Part shown: piece after piece, positions 49,120 through 57,423 of the stretch
Position numbering within the stretch: position 1 is the stretch's first letter
Layout of the letters: every line of letters starts with the position of its first letter
Assembly (NCBI RefSeq): GCF_019443285.1
Contig: NZ_CP080327.1
Span: forward strand, 1,670,001 to 1,734,000
DNA: 64,000 bases
From: Aquisediminimonas profunda
Lineage (GTDB): Bacteria; Pseudomonadota; Alphaproteobacteria; Sphingomonadales; Sphingomonadaceae
Reading direction: 5' to 3'
Notes under the pieces: model-generated
Seen by the model: only the letters and a program-made list of their open reading frames with translations
Database searches by the model: none
Told to the model about the DNA's origin: nothing
Program-made: the position numbers and the translations under genes

Positions 49120-49599
49120 TCAGCCGTCGATATCAATCGTGCCGCTCGTTGCGGCCTCTCCTTTGGGTGTCAACGTCAAGACAAAGGCATCGCCGTCATT
49201 GGTCTTGCCCGAGAAACCGGTCTGCGTTTCCGAAAACGCGACTTCATGTTCACCAAAGGCGCTCTTGAACCAGTCCTTGACCTTCCCCTGATCTGCTGGA
49301 GATTCGAATGACACCCTGACCTTAGCCTTGTCCCCTTCCCCAGCATTCACGACAACGCCGCGCACTTTCGAACCGGGATAGAGCTTCACCCCATCGAGGT
49401 CGAAATTCGAATGATCCAGCATGATCTTCGGCAGGTTCAGATTGGCGCTGAAGCCGGGCAGTTTGACATCGACCTTTCCGGTTTTGCTATCGGCATTGAT
49501 TGCAACGACCCCGTCCTTGTCCTTGCCGTCGTCCCGACTGCCGCAGGCCGACAACGCAAGGACTGCCAAGGTGGAAAGGAGGATTGAGCGAAAAATCAT
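49120..49599 (-). CDS. Lipoprotein, unknown function
   Basis: A 159-residue lipoprotein (MIFRSILLSTLAVLALSAC; Cys19). The mature part is beta-rich: ADSKTGKVDVKLPGFSANLNLPKI, then LDGVKLYPGSKVRGVVVNAGEGDKAKVRVSFESPADQGKVKDWFKSAFGEHE. It could be a small beta-sandwich binding domain. ATG at 49599 was chosen for its ribosome site (AAGGATG spaced upstream); the ATG at 49608 is an alternative. A strong palindrome lies 15 bases upstream, suggesting specific regulation. Confidence 0.75.
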   Translation of the reverse strand: MIFRSILLSTLAVLALSACGSRDDGKDKDGVVAINADSKTGKVDVKLPGFSANLNLPKIMLDHSNFDLDGVKLYPGSKVRGVVVNAGEGDKAKVRVSFESPADQGKVKDWFKSAFGEHEVAFSETQTGFSGKTNDGDAFVLTLTPKGEAATSGTIDIDG

Positions 49600-49613
49600 G
49601 ACGGACATCCTTT

Positions 49614-49635
49614 GTGTATTACGTAAATAATACAC
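49614..49635. promoter_or_regulatory. Perfect inverted repeat upstream of the lipoprotein gene
   Basis: GTGTATTA (49614-49621) and TAATACAC (49628-49635) form perfect 8-base arms around CGTAAA, between the P450 stop and the lipoprotein start, all on the minus strand. The size and symmetry suit a TetR- or MerR-type dimer. It is also close enough to the P450 end to serve as neither terminator nor coding. Confidence 0.6.
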
Positions 49636-49644
49636 TCATGATTG

Positions 49645-51018
49645 TCAGGCGTCAAGCGGGACGAGCGCAATCGGGAGCCCGTCGCGTGGCTTGGGGATTG
49701 GCCAAGCCTGCCATTTGTCGCCAGACCCTTCACTTATATCGATCCGGTGATTGCGCAACATGTGCCACATCAGGATCTTGATCTGCATATAGGCAAAGTG
49801 CAGCCCCAGGCACATATGCGCTCCGCCGCCAAAGGGCACCCAGGCATATTTATGCCGCACCTTGACCTGTTCCGGCTCGAATCGCAGCGGGTCAAATTTT
49901 TCGGGATCGGGCCAATGCTCGGCCATCTGATGCGTGTAGGCCGGCTGGATGCCCACATAGGTGCCAGCCGGGAAATCATAGCCGCCGAACGAAAAGGGCT
50001 TGATGGCCCGGCGCGGCAGTGAAGGCACGGGCGGGATCATCCTGAGCGATTCCTTGAAGGCATAGTCGGTCAGGACAAGATCGTTCAGCCGGTCATAAGG
50101 CAGATCGTCACCATTGACGCCGAGTTCTGCAAATTCTTCCCGCAGCTTGACCTGCCATTCCGGGTTTCTCGCCAGCAGCATGACCAACGATGTTGCCGAG
50201 GATGTGATCGTGTCATGCGCTGCCATCATCAGGAAGTTCATGTGGTCGATGATCTCGTCATCGGTCAGCAGCGTGCCGTCTTCCTTGGTCGCGCGGCAGA
50301 TCTGACTGAACATGTCCTGCGCGTCGCTCGCGCGCCGCTTTGGCACTTCACGGCCGAAATAGTCGAGCAGGAACTTACGGCCGGCCACGCCGCGGCCCAT
50401 CGCAGTGCCAGGCAAGGGAATGCGGACAACGCCGATTGATGCCTGGACCATGTCGACAAAGGCCCGGTTGATCTTGTCTGCATCTGGTCCCCAGGGGAGC
50501 CCGAGGAACGAGGCCGCTGCCAGGTCGAGCGTCAATTGCTTGATGGCAGGATAGAAGGCAAAACTCTTGCCGGACCATTCGCTGACCCGCTTTGCGATCC
50601 CGGCATTGAGGGCATCGGCATAGAGCTTCATCGGTTCGGGCTTGAAGGCGATGGACAGTGTGCGCCGGTCGCTCCGATGCTTCTCGAAATCCATCAGCAT
50701 CAATCCGCGCGGGAAAACGAGGTTGAGCACCGGACCCCAGCCCTGTTCGGACGAAAAGATCTTGTCGCGATCGAACAGCACGAGCTCATTCGCGTCCGGC
50801 CCGATCAACTGGACAAACCGGCCGCCGAAGCTGTTGGTACGGTAGATGTGGCCGAACTTGTCGACCATCTTCCGAGTGAAAGCATGCGGATCCTTCAACT
50901 GCTCAAACGTCGTCCCCACCAGAGGCCAGCCATCCCGCCCCGGAACATAGTCAATTTCCTGGCCCTGTTTGGGAGGAAGCCAGTGCGGGTTGGCGGTATG
51001 GGTATGGGCGTATGCCAT
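49645..51018 (-). CDS. Cytochrome P450
   Basis: A 457-residue P450. The I-helix motif is AAHDTITSS, the K-helix ExxR is KESLRMIPP, and the heme loop is FGGGAHMCLG. No membrane anchor is present at the N-terminus (MAYAHTHTANPHWLPP), so it is soluble and needs separate redox partners, not found nearby. Overall layout resembles CYP51/CYP120/CYP26-like enzymes acting on isoprenoids. Proximity to crtZ makes a carotenoid, retinoid or hopanoid-related substrate possible, but nothing in the sequence fixes this. Confidence 0.95.
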   Translation of the reverse strand: MAYAHTHTANPHWLPPKQGQEIDYVPGRDGWPLVGTTFEQLKDPHAFTRKMVDKFGHIYRTNSFGGRFVQLIGPDANELVLFDRDKIFSSEQGWGPVLNLVFPRGLMLMDFEKHRSDRRTLSIAFKPEPMKLYADALNAGIAKRVSEWSGKSFAFYPAIKQLTLDLAAASFLGLPWGPDADKINRAFVDMVQASIGVVRIPLPGTAMGRGVAGRKFLLDYFGREVPKRRASDAQDMFSQICRATKEDGTLLTDDEIIDHMNFLMMAAHDTITSSATSLVMLLARNPEWQVKLREEFAELGVNGDDLPYDRLNDLVLTDYAFKESLRMIPPVPSLPRRAIKPFSFGGYDFPAGTYVGIQPAYTHQMAEHWPDPEKFDPLRFEPEQVKVRHKYAWVPFGGGAHMCLGLHFAYMQIKILMWHMLRNHRIDISEGSGDKWQAWPIPKPRDGLPIALVPLDA

Positions 51019-51099
51019 CTGAGGAGGCTCCGGGGCTAATTGCTTACAAGAGTGTCAATAACCGAACTGCCAACGGCATGCAACCGGGCGGAAGGAGCG

Positions 51100-51444
51100 T
51101 TAAAGTTCGCGGGCGACCATCTGGTTGCCAACGCCGGGAACAAGCCGAAGCCGCCCGATTCCAACGGGATTGATGAATTCACCACCAAGGATGCCGCCCT
51201 TCGACCAGACAATGCGGGCCAGGACAATTCCGAGACCGGGCACTTTGAGCCGAACGAGCGATTTTGGCGGAATGTGCGTTCCAGCCATGGCCTTGAAGCC
51301 ATTTTCCGAAAGATCAACGATGACAATGTCCCCGCCATGATAGCCCTGGATGAAGGCGGCCTCATCGGTCTGGACGTCAAAGCGTTCCTTGCGCCTCCGA
51401 TCCGGCGCAGCAGATTGAACGGCCATACGTGCAGCAATGCGCAT
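51100..51444 (-). CDS. PilZ-domain c-di-GMP-binding protein
   Basis: A 114-residue single PilZ domain. The c-di-GMP motifs are RRRKER (RxxxR) and DLSENG (DxSxxG), with the usual spacing. It should bind c-di-GMP and act on a partner controlling motility or exopolysaccharide. The start at 51444 is supported by a GGGGG-rich site upstream; an in-frame ATG at 51519 would add 25 unconserved residues. Confidence 0.9.
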   Translation of the reverse strand: MRIAARMAVQSAAPDRRRKERFDVQTDEAAFIQGYHGGDIVIVDLSENGFKAMAGTHIPPKSLVRLKVPGLGIVLARIVWSKGGILGGEFINPVGIGRLRLVPGVGNQMVAREL

Positions 51445-51536
51445 CGAGTTACCCCCAGTGATTTCATAGGCTGGTTTGGTTAACACAACGTAACCGAATG
51501 CTTGCACCGGCGAGCGCAAGCGCGCAGACAGTCATT

Positions 51537-51758
51537 ATGCGAAATCTTGTTTCTATCGTGCTTGGCCTCATTGCTCTCGTGCTCGTCGCGATCGCGTTCA
51601 TTCCATTGCTTGGCTGGGCAAACTGGTTCATCATTCCGATCGCGATTATTGGCCTTGCTCTGGGCGCCATGTCCGACAGGACGAGCGGCAGGAACCTCAA
51701 CATTGTCGTCATCGTTGTCGGCGTGCTGCGGCTTATGCTTGGCGGCGGAATCCTCTAG
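51537..51758 (+). CDS. Small two-helix membrane protein
   Basis: A 73-residue hydrophobic protein with two or three spans (VSIVLGLIALVLVAIAFIPLLGW, WFIIPIAIIGLALGAM and a C-terminal IVVIVVGVLRLML). Short soluble link SDRTSGRNLN. No ribosome site is obvious before the ATG at 51537. It resembles small sphingomonad inner membrane proteins without a known function. It is divergent from the PilZ gene and upstream of bactofilin. Confidence 0.7.
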   Translation: MRNLVSIVLGLIALVLVAIAFIPLLGWANWFIIPIAIIGLALGAMSDRTSGRNLNIVVIVVGVLRLMLGGGIL

Positions 51759-51846
51759 GCGGCCGTCTCCGGAATGCCGGGAATTGCCGATTTGAGCAGG
51801 GCGGGCTAGGCTCGCGCAATCTCTGTTCTTGCTGGAGTCGCGAAAT

Positions 51847-52242
51847 ATGGCTTGGGGTGGAAAATCGGGCGGGCCTGCGGGCGCGTCGGGGTCGGGCGGT
51901 TCGCTTTCGTTCATCGGTTCCGAAGTGACGATTACTGGCAATATCAGCGGAAAGGGCGATCTGCACCTTGATGGCTCGGTTGAAGGGGACATCCATTGCG
52001 CAAGCCTGATCCTTGGCGCAGGCGGACGCATCAAGGGCAATATCAGCGCCGAGACGGCAACGCTTGGCGGCACTGTTGGTGGCACGGTCAACGCTCGCAC
52101 CCTGATCGTTGAGAAGACCGCGCGGATCAGTGGAGATCTGTCTTATGAAAGCGTGTCGATCGAGACGGGGGCGCTGGTCGATGGGCGCCTGACCCAACGG
52201 GGCGGTGAAGGCCAGTTGAAGCTGGTGTCGAGCAGCGAGTAG
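51847..52242 (+). CDS. Bactofilin
   Basis: A 131-residue polymer-forming cytoskeletal protein. A Gly/Ser-rich tail (MAWGGKSGGPAGASGSGG) is followed by the bactofilin beta-helix: FIGSEVTITGNISGKGDLHLDGSVEGDIHCASLILGAGGRIKGNI, with the repeated hydrophobic-Gly pattern, ending LVSSSE. Bactofilins assemble without nucleotide and position cell-wall or polar proteins. GGAGTCGCGAAAT lies before the ATG at 51847. It is spaced eight bases ahead of the oxygenase gene. Confidence 0.93.
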   Translation: MAWGGKSGGPAGASGSGGSLSFIGSEVTITGNISGKGDLHLDGSVEGDIHCASLILGAGGRIKGNISAETATLGGTVGGTVNARTLIVEKTARISGDLSYESVSIETGALVDGRLTQRGGEGQLKLVSSSE

Positions 52243-52250
52243 AAAGCTTC

Positions 52251-53192
52251 GTGCTGAGGTCTGTACCCACACTCTCGCTCGACCGGCAGGCGAGCGATGC
52301 TGAAGGCTTTGCGCACAGCCTGGGCGAGTCTTTCGAGACGTTCGGATTCGCCGTGATTTCTGACCATGGCGTCGATCCGTCGTTGATTGCGAAGACTTGG
52401 GATCTGATCCGCGCCTTCTTTGCGTTGCCCGTTGAGGCAAAGCGGAAGTATACTCTTCCCGGCCTTGGTGGCGCGCGTGGTTACACGCCGTTCGGAATCG
52501 AGATTGCCAAGGATGCTGACACACATGACCTGAAGGAATTCTGGCATGTCGGGCGAGATTTGCCGCCCGGCCACCGGTTTCGCGATCGAATGCCTGATAA
52601 TATCTGGCCAGAGGAAATTCCCGAATTCAGGAAGACGCTGCTGGAGATCTTTGCCGCCTTCGATTTGGCAGGAAACAAGCTCTTGTCGGGTATTGCCCGA
52701 TATCTTGGGCTGGCGCCGGACTGGTTCGATCCGGCAGTTCGGGATGGCAATTCGGTGCTGCGGTTGCTGCACTATCCGCCAATCCCTCGCGATGCAGACG
52801 GCATCCGGGCCGGGGCGCATGAGGATATCAACCTCATCACCCTTTTGCTGGGCGCGGAGGAAGCCGGATTGCAACTGTTGACCAGGTCAGGCGAATGGTT
52901 GCCGATTGATCCGCCAGATGGGGCAATGGTCATCAACGTGGGGGACATGCTCCAGAGGTTGACCAATCACCGGCTGCCGTCGACTACCCACCGCGTGATC
53001 AACCCTCCGCCCGAACGCAGGCACATCCCGCGCTATTCAATGCCGTTCTTCCTGCACCTTGCGTCGGATTTCGAGATCAAGACGCTGTCGGGTTGTGTCG
53101 ACGCGGCGCATCCCGATCGCTATCCGCAGCCGATCACGGCTGATGACTATCTCCAGCAAAGGCTCGTCGAGATTGGCTTGAAGACCGCCTGA
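52251..53192 (+). CDS. Isopenicillin N synthase-like 2-oxoglutarate/Fe(II) oxygenase
   Basis: A 313-residue non-heme iron oxygenase. The iron triad is HxD in AGAHEDINLITLL and the distal His in STTHRVINP; RYSMPFFLH provides the co-substrate Arg-x-Ser. The N-terminal DIOX_N-like segment (FGFAVISDHGVD) is clear. It starts with GTG at 52251, nine bases after the bactofilin stop. The substrate is unknown; plant-type gibberellin oxidases and bacterial ethylene-forming-like enzymes share the fold. Confidence 0.9.
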   Translation: MLRSVPTLSLDRQASDAEGFAHSLGESFETFGFAVISDHGVDPSLIAKTWDLIRAFFALPVEAKRKYTLPGLGGARGYTPFGIEIAKDADTHDLKEFWHVGRDLPPGHRFRDRMPDNIWPEEIPEFRKTLLEIFAAFDLAGNKLLSGIARYLGLAPDWFDPAVRDGNSVLRLLHYPPIPRDADGIRAGAHEDINLITLLLGAEEAGLQLLTRSGEWLPIDPPDGAMVINVGDMLQRLTNHRLPSTTHRVINPPPERRHIPRYSMPFFLHLASDFEIKTLSGCVDAAHPDRYPQPITADDYLQQRLVEIGLKTA

Positions 53193-53201
53193 GCGTCGCG
53201 A

Positions 53202-53960
53202 TCAGAAGGGGAGCAGCTTCGACTTTTCGCTGAACTTCATATAGCCGATGTTCGCGCCAAGCCGGACGCCGACGCCCAGCCGGATGGGAATGATCACCAC
53301 ATCGCCGCGGCGCAAATAGGTCGCAGAAAAGCCGCCGACGAAATAGGCGCGCCCTTCAACCTGCGGATAGCGGCGATAAAGATCCTGGCTGTCGTAGAGG
53401 TTGTAGACCAGCACGAATACCTTGGTCGCGTCTCCGCCCAGATCAAAGCCGACCGATGGGCCGGTCCAATAGACAGGGCGCTGCCCCTCAACAGTGTGGG
53501 ACAGCGTGCCCGAACCGTAACGCAGTCCGACGACAATGGCGCCTGACGCTTCACGGCCCGCAATATAGGCGTTGGGTTCGCCCTGATCCTTCAGGATTTT
53601 TTCGACAATCTCGGCAAGGCCCTTGGCGCCCTTCCCGAACACACCCTCGGCAGCACCGATGACATCGTCCTTGTGATAGGTCGTGCCGGTCGCGGCCTGT
53701 TCCCGCACTGCGGCCGACGTCGATGTCGATGTCGCAGGCGCCGGTGCAGCAGGTGCCTGACCTTCGGCTGGTGCAAGATCAGCATTGATATTCGCATTGG
53801 GGTCAGAAGCCGGTGTGACATTTGCCGTCGAAGAAGAAACGGGGTCAACCGCCGCCGGCGCGCTTGGATCGATCGTCCGAATTTCGGCAGATGCCGGGGC
53901 GACCACCAGAGCCATTGCGCTGAGTGCTGCAGCGGCCCAGGCCGGAAACTTGAATGCCAT
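53202..53960 (-). CDS. eipA: EipA (DUF1134) envelope integrity protein
   Basis: A 252-residue exported protein. A Sec signal (KFPAWAAAALSAMALVVAPASA) precedes a Pro/Ala/Ser/Thr linker (about 60 residues) and the DUF1134 domain (GRGYFVGGFSATYLRRGDVVIIPIRLGVGVRLGANIGYMKFSEK-like C-terminus, here beginning ATKVFVLVYNLYDSQDLYRRYPQVEG). In Brucella, EipA is a periplasmic SH3-like protein needed for envelope integrity. The start at 53960 has GGGAG six bases upstream; an open frame upstream to 54110 lacks signal-peptide character. Confidence 0.9.
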   Translation of the reverse strand: MAFKFPAWAAAALSAMALVVAPASAEIRTIDPSAPAAVDPVSSSTANVTPASDPNANINADLAPAEGQAPAAPAPATSTSTSAAVREQAATGTTYHKDDVIGAAEGVFGKGAKGLAEIVEKILKDQGEPNAYIAGREASGAIVVGLRYGSGTLSHTVEGQRPVYWTGPSVGFDLGGDATKVFVLVYNLYDSQDLYRRYPQVEGRAYFVGGFSATYLRRGDVVIIPIRLGVGVRLGANIGYMKFSEKSKLLPF

Positions 53961-54144
53961 GCCAATCTCCCTCGGTCCGGCCCACACCAAACCCTGTCCG
54001 GCGACTAGAATCCTTCGCCGCGCGTCCTGCAAGCCAGCCGCGACGGGTTGAGTCAATTCTGCGTCCAATTGCGGCGCAATCGTAAAAACTGGCCTGTTGC
54101 GCGCCACCAAAGCCCTCGCTATAGCCCCGCCTCTGCCAGGCGCC

Positions 54145-54234
54145 GGAGACGTGGGTGAGTGGCTGAAACCAACGGTTTGCTAAATCGTCGTACCGGCAAC
54201 GGTACCGAGGGTTCGAATCCCTCCGTCTCCGCCA
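54145..54234 (+). tRNA. tRNA-Ser (anticodon GCU), CCA encoded
   Basis: A 90-base serine tRNA. Acceptor stem GGAGACG pairs with CGTCTCC; the anticodon loop is TTTGCTAAA (anticodon GCT in DNA). The long class II variable arm is a clean hairpin (GTACCG, GCAA, CGGTAC), and the T loop is GGTTCGAATCC. The discriminator G and CCA are encoded at 54231-54234. Confidence 0.97.
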
Positions 54235-54353
54235 GAATCTGTCCTTTTCCGCCATAGCGCCACAAGAGGCGGCAAGGTTTCGACAGCCCAAGCATGCCCG
54301 CCCGTCCGGTCTTGCAGGCTTCACGATCTCCCGGACATGCTGCGTGCCATGTA

Positions 54354-54698
54354 TCAGCTCGATGCAGACTGCGCTTCGATGTAAATCCACGCCTCAACAC
54401 AGCCCTCGGCCGTTTCGACCCGAGTGGCCACGCGCCGATATTGAGTCCCCTCGAAGGCATCCAGGCGTGACCAATGTGCCGGCAAATCTGGCGAATTCAG
54501 CACATGAACGCCAATGCGGCCGCCGGCTTCATCCGGTACGAGGGCGGGATATCCAAGGGCTGAACCCCAACCCTTGTTCACGAGCCAGCCCTTGACGTTG
54601 CCTGTCAGCCACACGCCCGGCAGCGATGCAAGCTGGTGGTGATTGGGTTGGCCCGGCGCAAGCGTGCCATAGGTCGCCAGGAAATTGTCTATCGCCAT
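54354..54698 (-). CDS. Gamma-glutamylcyclotransferase-like (AIG2) protein
   Basis: A 114-residue GGCT-fold protein. The substrate-binding loop is YGTLAPG, and the catalytic-type glutamate sits in LDAFEGTQYRR. GGVLVG-like strands are visible (GRIGVHVL). Family members cyclise gamma-glutamyl amines or glutathione; this short form could act on either. Its neighbours are a tRNA and an exported protein, so there is no contextual hint. Confidence 0.85.
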   Translation of the reverse strand: MAIDNFLATYGTLAPGQPNHHQLASLPGVWLTGNVKGWLVNKGWGSALGYPALVPDEAGGRIGVHVLNSPDLPAHWSRLDAFEGTQYRRVATRVETAEGCVEAWIYIEAQSASS

Positions 54699-54964
54699 TT
54701 CGGCTCAAGTACTGCCGGTCTGAAATCGACTCAATGCCCTCGTGCGCGTTCGTGTTAGCCAATTCGACCATATTCGGCGTTTATGCGGGGCTTTGATCGG
54801 GTCAGCGAGCCCAAGCGCATCGTGACTCGACTCTCTGCTCGAATCGGCGCAGTCTGATCATGTCAGGGGGTCGGGTCTCAAGCTTTGTGACACGTGACCA
54901 ATTCTCGGCGCCGGATGTGTTCCTCGCGTAGCGTGACCAACGAACAACGATAGGGGATTTCCAA
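54699..54964. other. Noncoding gap before the exported protein gene
   Basis: A 266-base gap without a supportable gene. It includes a direct repeat CGTGACCAA (54893-54901 and 54932-54940), 39 bases apart, and GGGG before the downstream ATG. I see no clear promoter. Confidence 0.35.
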
Positions 54965-55420
54965 ATGATGAAAGCTACCGCCTTTCTGGCGGCCATTGTG
55001 GCTGCCACCACTGCAACTGCTGCAACGGCCCAGACCTTCACGTTCCAGTCCATGTCCAATGCGCCGGCCATGGCCATGTCAAACAAGGCACCGGACGGCC
55101 GCACCTATGGCGCTGCTGGCTTCAGCGGAAGCGGCGAGACTACATGGGCGGACGGAAAGAAGTCCAAATATACGTTCAAATGCATCACCATGAGCCAGCC
55201 GCCCCATGATGCCATCTTCATGAGCCACATGATGTGCGACGTTGCTGCGCCGGACGGGAATTTCTTCGTAACCTTTGGCTGCAACTACATGTCTGCTGAC
55301 GAGCAGGGGTGTGTCGGTGGTCTTGCGGGAACAAGCGGCGTCTATGCTGGCAAGAACGGTGCCGTGACGAGCCACGGCAAAGGCACAGCATCGAGCGGCA
55401 CAGGGCAGTGGTACGACTGA
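54965..55420 (+). CDS. Exported Met/His/Cys-rich protein, unknown
   Basis: A 151-residue secreted protein with a clear Sec signal (MKATAFLAAIVAATTATAATAQ, cleavage after about residue 23). The mature part has four cysteines and a Met/His cluster (FKCITMSQPPHDAIFMSHMMCD), then FGCNYMSADEQGCVGG, suggesting disulfides or soft-metal binding. A Gly/Ser-rich end (GKNGAVTSHGKGTASSGTGQWYD) follows. GGGGATTT lies before the ATG. I do not recognise the family. Confidence 0.75.
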   Translation: MMKATAFLAAIVAATTATAATAQTFTFQSMSNAPAMAMSNKAPDGRTYGAAGFSGSGETTWADGKKSKYTFKCITMSQPPHDAIFMSHMMCDVAAPDGNFFVTFGCNYMSADEQGCVGGLAGTSGVYAGKNGAVTSHGKGTASSGTGQWYD

Positions 55421-55460
55421 CCTCGACATGCAACTCGATGCGGTTGCAACGATGACGCAA

Positions 55461-55481
55461 GGCGGCCCTCCAAGGGCCGCC
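55461..55481. terminator. Hairpin after the exported protein gene
   Basis: An 8-base-pair perfect stem (GGCGGCCC, 55461-55468, with GGGCCGCC, 55474-55481; loop TCCAA) lies between the plus-strand exported protein gene and the convergent YedK gene. A weak T-rich stretch follows on the plus strand only (CTGTTGTC), so termination is likely but not certain. Confidence 0.55.
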
Positions 55482-55493
55482 CTGTTGTCGCTT

Positions 55494-56099
55494 CTAGTGT
55501 TGCACCAAGGCCATTAGCTGTGACGGAAACGGTGCCACGAGGCTTTGGGCGTTCTCACCGCTCAACCACCTCTTGTAGTCCGTTGGATGCAGGATAACCG
55601 GCATTGCTTTTGGGTGAAGCGGAGCGACCAATGGGTTCGGTTCGCAGGTCAGGAACGCAAACACATTTCCCGATTCCGAAGGGCGCCAGAGTCCGGCGAA
55701 GGCCGCAACTGGCTGCGCGGGAACGTTGAACCAATATTGTGCCGGTCGACCGGTTGCGGCATCCTTTCCGGGCGCCGGCTCGGCGAATTGTGTGAACGGA
55801 ACAAGGCATCGCCGCGTCGGATCCTGCAGGGTCGCTTTCCAGAACGGGCTCTCAAGGTTCCGCACGTTGGTCACATGCTTCTTTACACTCGTCCCTGGCC
55901 GCTTGCCGGGCAAAGTGATCGGAACTCCCCAGGGCATGACATCCCAGACAGGCGCATGGCCTTCGATCCTCAGGACCAGGCCCTTGCCCTTCGGGTACAT
56001 CTGCTGGTCGAACGGCGCGAGGATGGGGGGAAGAGCCAGGTCTTCCCAATCCCTGAATAGCCGAATGTCCTTTTCATCCATGCGATAGAGATTGCACAT
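55494..56099 (-). CDS. SRAP-domain abasic-site DNA-protein crosslinking protein (YedK/HMCES)
   Basis: A 201-residue SRAP protein. Cys2 (after Met removal) is the residue that bonds to abasic sites; NVRNLESPFWK holds the Asn, and HPKAMPVIL the catalytic histidine. It shields abasic single-stranded DNA during replication. The start is fixed by the need for Cys at position 2 (MCNLYRM). Length is standard for the bacterial form. It follows the crt operon on the same strand, 17 bases past the DUF983 stop, but reads in the same direction upstream of nothing else. Confidence 0.93.
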   Translation of the reverse strand: MCNLYRMDEKDIRLFRDWEDLALPPILAPFDQQMYPKGKGLVLRIEGHAPVWDVMPWGVPITLPGKRPGTSVKKHVTNVRNLESPFWKATLQDPTRRCLVPFTQFAEPAPGKDAATGRPAQYWFNVPAQPVAAFAGLWRPSESGNVFAFLTCEPNPLVAPLHPKAMPVILHPTDYKRWLSGENAQSLVAPFPSQLMALVQH

Positions 56100-56116
56100 T
56101 CGCTTGCTCCACCAGA

Positions 56117-56542
56117 TCAGTCGGTTTCGGACTTAGGCTTTTCTGAAGGACGCGGAGGCTTTTCAAAGCCGTGCATCCCCAGCCACCATTGCGTCGCAAT
56201 GATCGCGCCCTTGGCGGGCTGCAGCATCGCAAGCATCATCACGAGCGCAAGGGACACGATCAGTGCCATGAGGCCCCAGACTGGCAAATCTGTATGGTTC
56301 ACAAGTGCGATGATGAGCGGCGCCAGAACATGGCCTGTCACGAGGATTGCAAGATAGGCCGGAAAGTCGTCTGCTTGCTGGTGCGCCCAATCCTGGCCGC
56401 AAGATCCGCAGCGCGAGATGGGCTTCAGGAACTTGAAAAAGAGATGTTCGCGGCCACAACTCGGGCATCGGTTGCACGCCCCGCGCAGGGCCGATTGCCA
56501 GGCCGACCTCGGCAATTCCTGTGGCAGCAAGTTCGCTGTCAT
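56117..56542 (-). CDS. DUF983 family membrane protein
   Basis: A 141-residue protein. Two zinc-ribbon-type pairs come first (CNRCPSCG and CGSCG), then two membrane helices (AILVTGHVLAPLIIALVN and LMALIVSLALVMMLAML), and a charged tail. This is the DUF983 layout; function unknown. The start at 56542 forms ATGA with the crtB stop, so it is the last gene of the carotenoid operon. Confidence 0.88.
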   Translation of the reverse strand: MTANLLPQELPRSAWQSALRGACNRCPSCGREHLFFKFLKPISRCGSCGQDWAHQQADDFPAYLAILVTGHVLAPLIIALVNHTDLPVWGLMALIVSLALVMMLAMLQPAKGAIIATQWWLGMHGFEKPPRPSEKPKSETD

Positions 56543-57423
56543 GCGCCGACCGCCTGAAAGAATGCCTTCAGTATCCATCTTGCCTTGGCTGCTTTGCTGA
56601 CGATCACCCGTCGATCCCAGGCAGCCTGTCCGCGTGCTGCAACCTCGCGGGCAATATCACCATAGATCCCTGCCGCCGCCAAGACAGCCCATCTTGCGCG
56701 AAATGGCAATTTGCGTGCGCCTATCCGGCCGCTGGCTTCGAAGTCCTGTGCCATATCGGCCAGCCACCAGCCGATATCCGCAAGGCGGGACCGGTAAAAC
56801 GGGCGCATCTGCTCTCCGGGAGGAATATCCGCTTCCGCAAGCCATTCGTCCGGGATGTAGCAGCGTCCTGCGGCGTCATCTTCACTGATGTCGCGCGCGA
56901 TGTTGGCCAATTGGAATGCCTTGCCCAAATCTGCAGCGCGCTCAAGCGTGTCTGCGTCGTCCGGGTCTGCACCCATGACAATGGCCATCATGCACCCCAC
57001 GGCGCCGGCGACATGATAACAATATTTCAACAGGTCCTGCTCGGTGCGCGGGTGCCAGCCCGAGGCATCAAGCGCAAACCCTTCAATCAGGTCATAGATA
57101 TATGTGTGCGGGATGGCACATTCGCGGGCAACAACACCCAGCGCATCGAACGCAGGGTCGCCGGTTTCCTTGCCCTCCAGCGCCAGTGTCGTCAGGTCCG
57201 CGATTCGCGCCAGCCTCTCTGCCGGGTCATCTACTGCAGACATGGTGCCGCCGTGATCCTGGCCATCGGCTATGTCGTCGCAGCGCCGGCACCAGCAATA
57301 GAGCAGCCATGCCCACTCACGGGTCTGTCGATCGAAGAGCTGTGACGCAAGAGCAAAGGATGTCGATCCGCGGCCGATGCTCTCCCTTGCATGGGCGACA
57401 AGGGCAGTACGATTTTCGGTCAC
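56539..57423 (-). CDS. crtB: Phytoene synthase
   Basis: A 294-residue squalene/phytoene synthase family enzyme joining two geranylgeranyl diphosphates into phytoene. The Mg-binding aspartate-rich sites are CRRCDDIADG and LANIARDISEDDAAGRCYIP. It overlaps the LOG-like gene upstream and the DUF983 gene downstream by four bases each. The GGPP synthase gene crtE is not in this window. Confidence 0.93.
   Translation of the reverse strand: MTENRTALVAHARESIGRGSTSFALASQLFDRQTREWAWLLYCWCRRCDDIADGQDHGGTMSAVDDPAERLARIADLTTLALEGKETGDPAFDALGVVARECAIPHTYIYDLIEGFALDASGWHPRTEQDLLKYCYHVAGAVGCMMAIVMGADPDDADTLERAADLGKAFQLANIARDISEDDAAGRCYIPDEWLAEADIPPGEQMRPFYRSRLADIGWWLADMAQDFEASGRIGARKLPFRARWAVLAAAGIYGDIAREVAARGQAAWDRRVIVSKAAKARWILKAFFQAVGA

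Noticed and set aside
51470-51500. CtrA-type site (TTAA-N7-TAAC) in the PilZ/small membrane protein gap
   Set aside because: Only a partial match, with the second half-site shifted; not better than chance.
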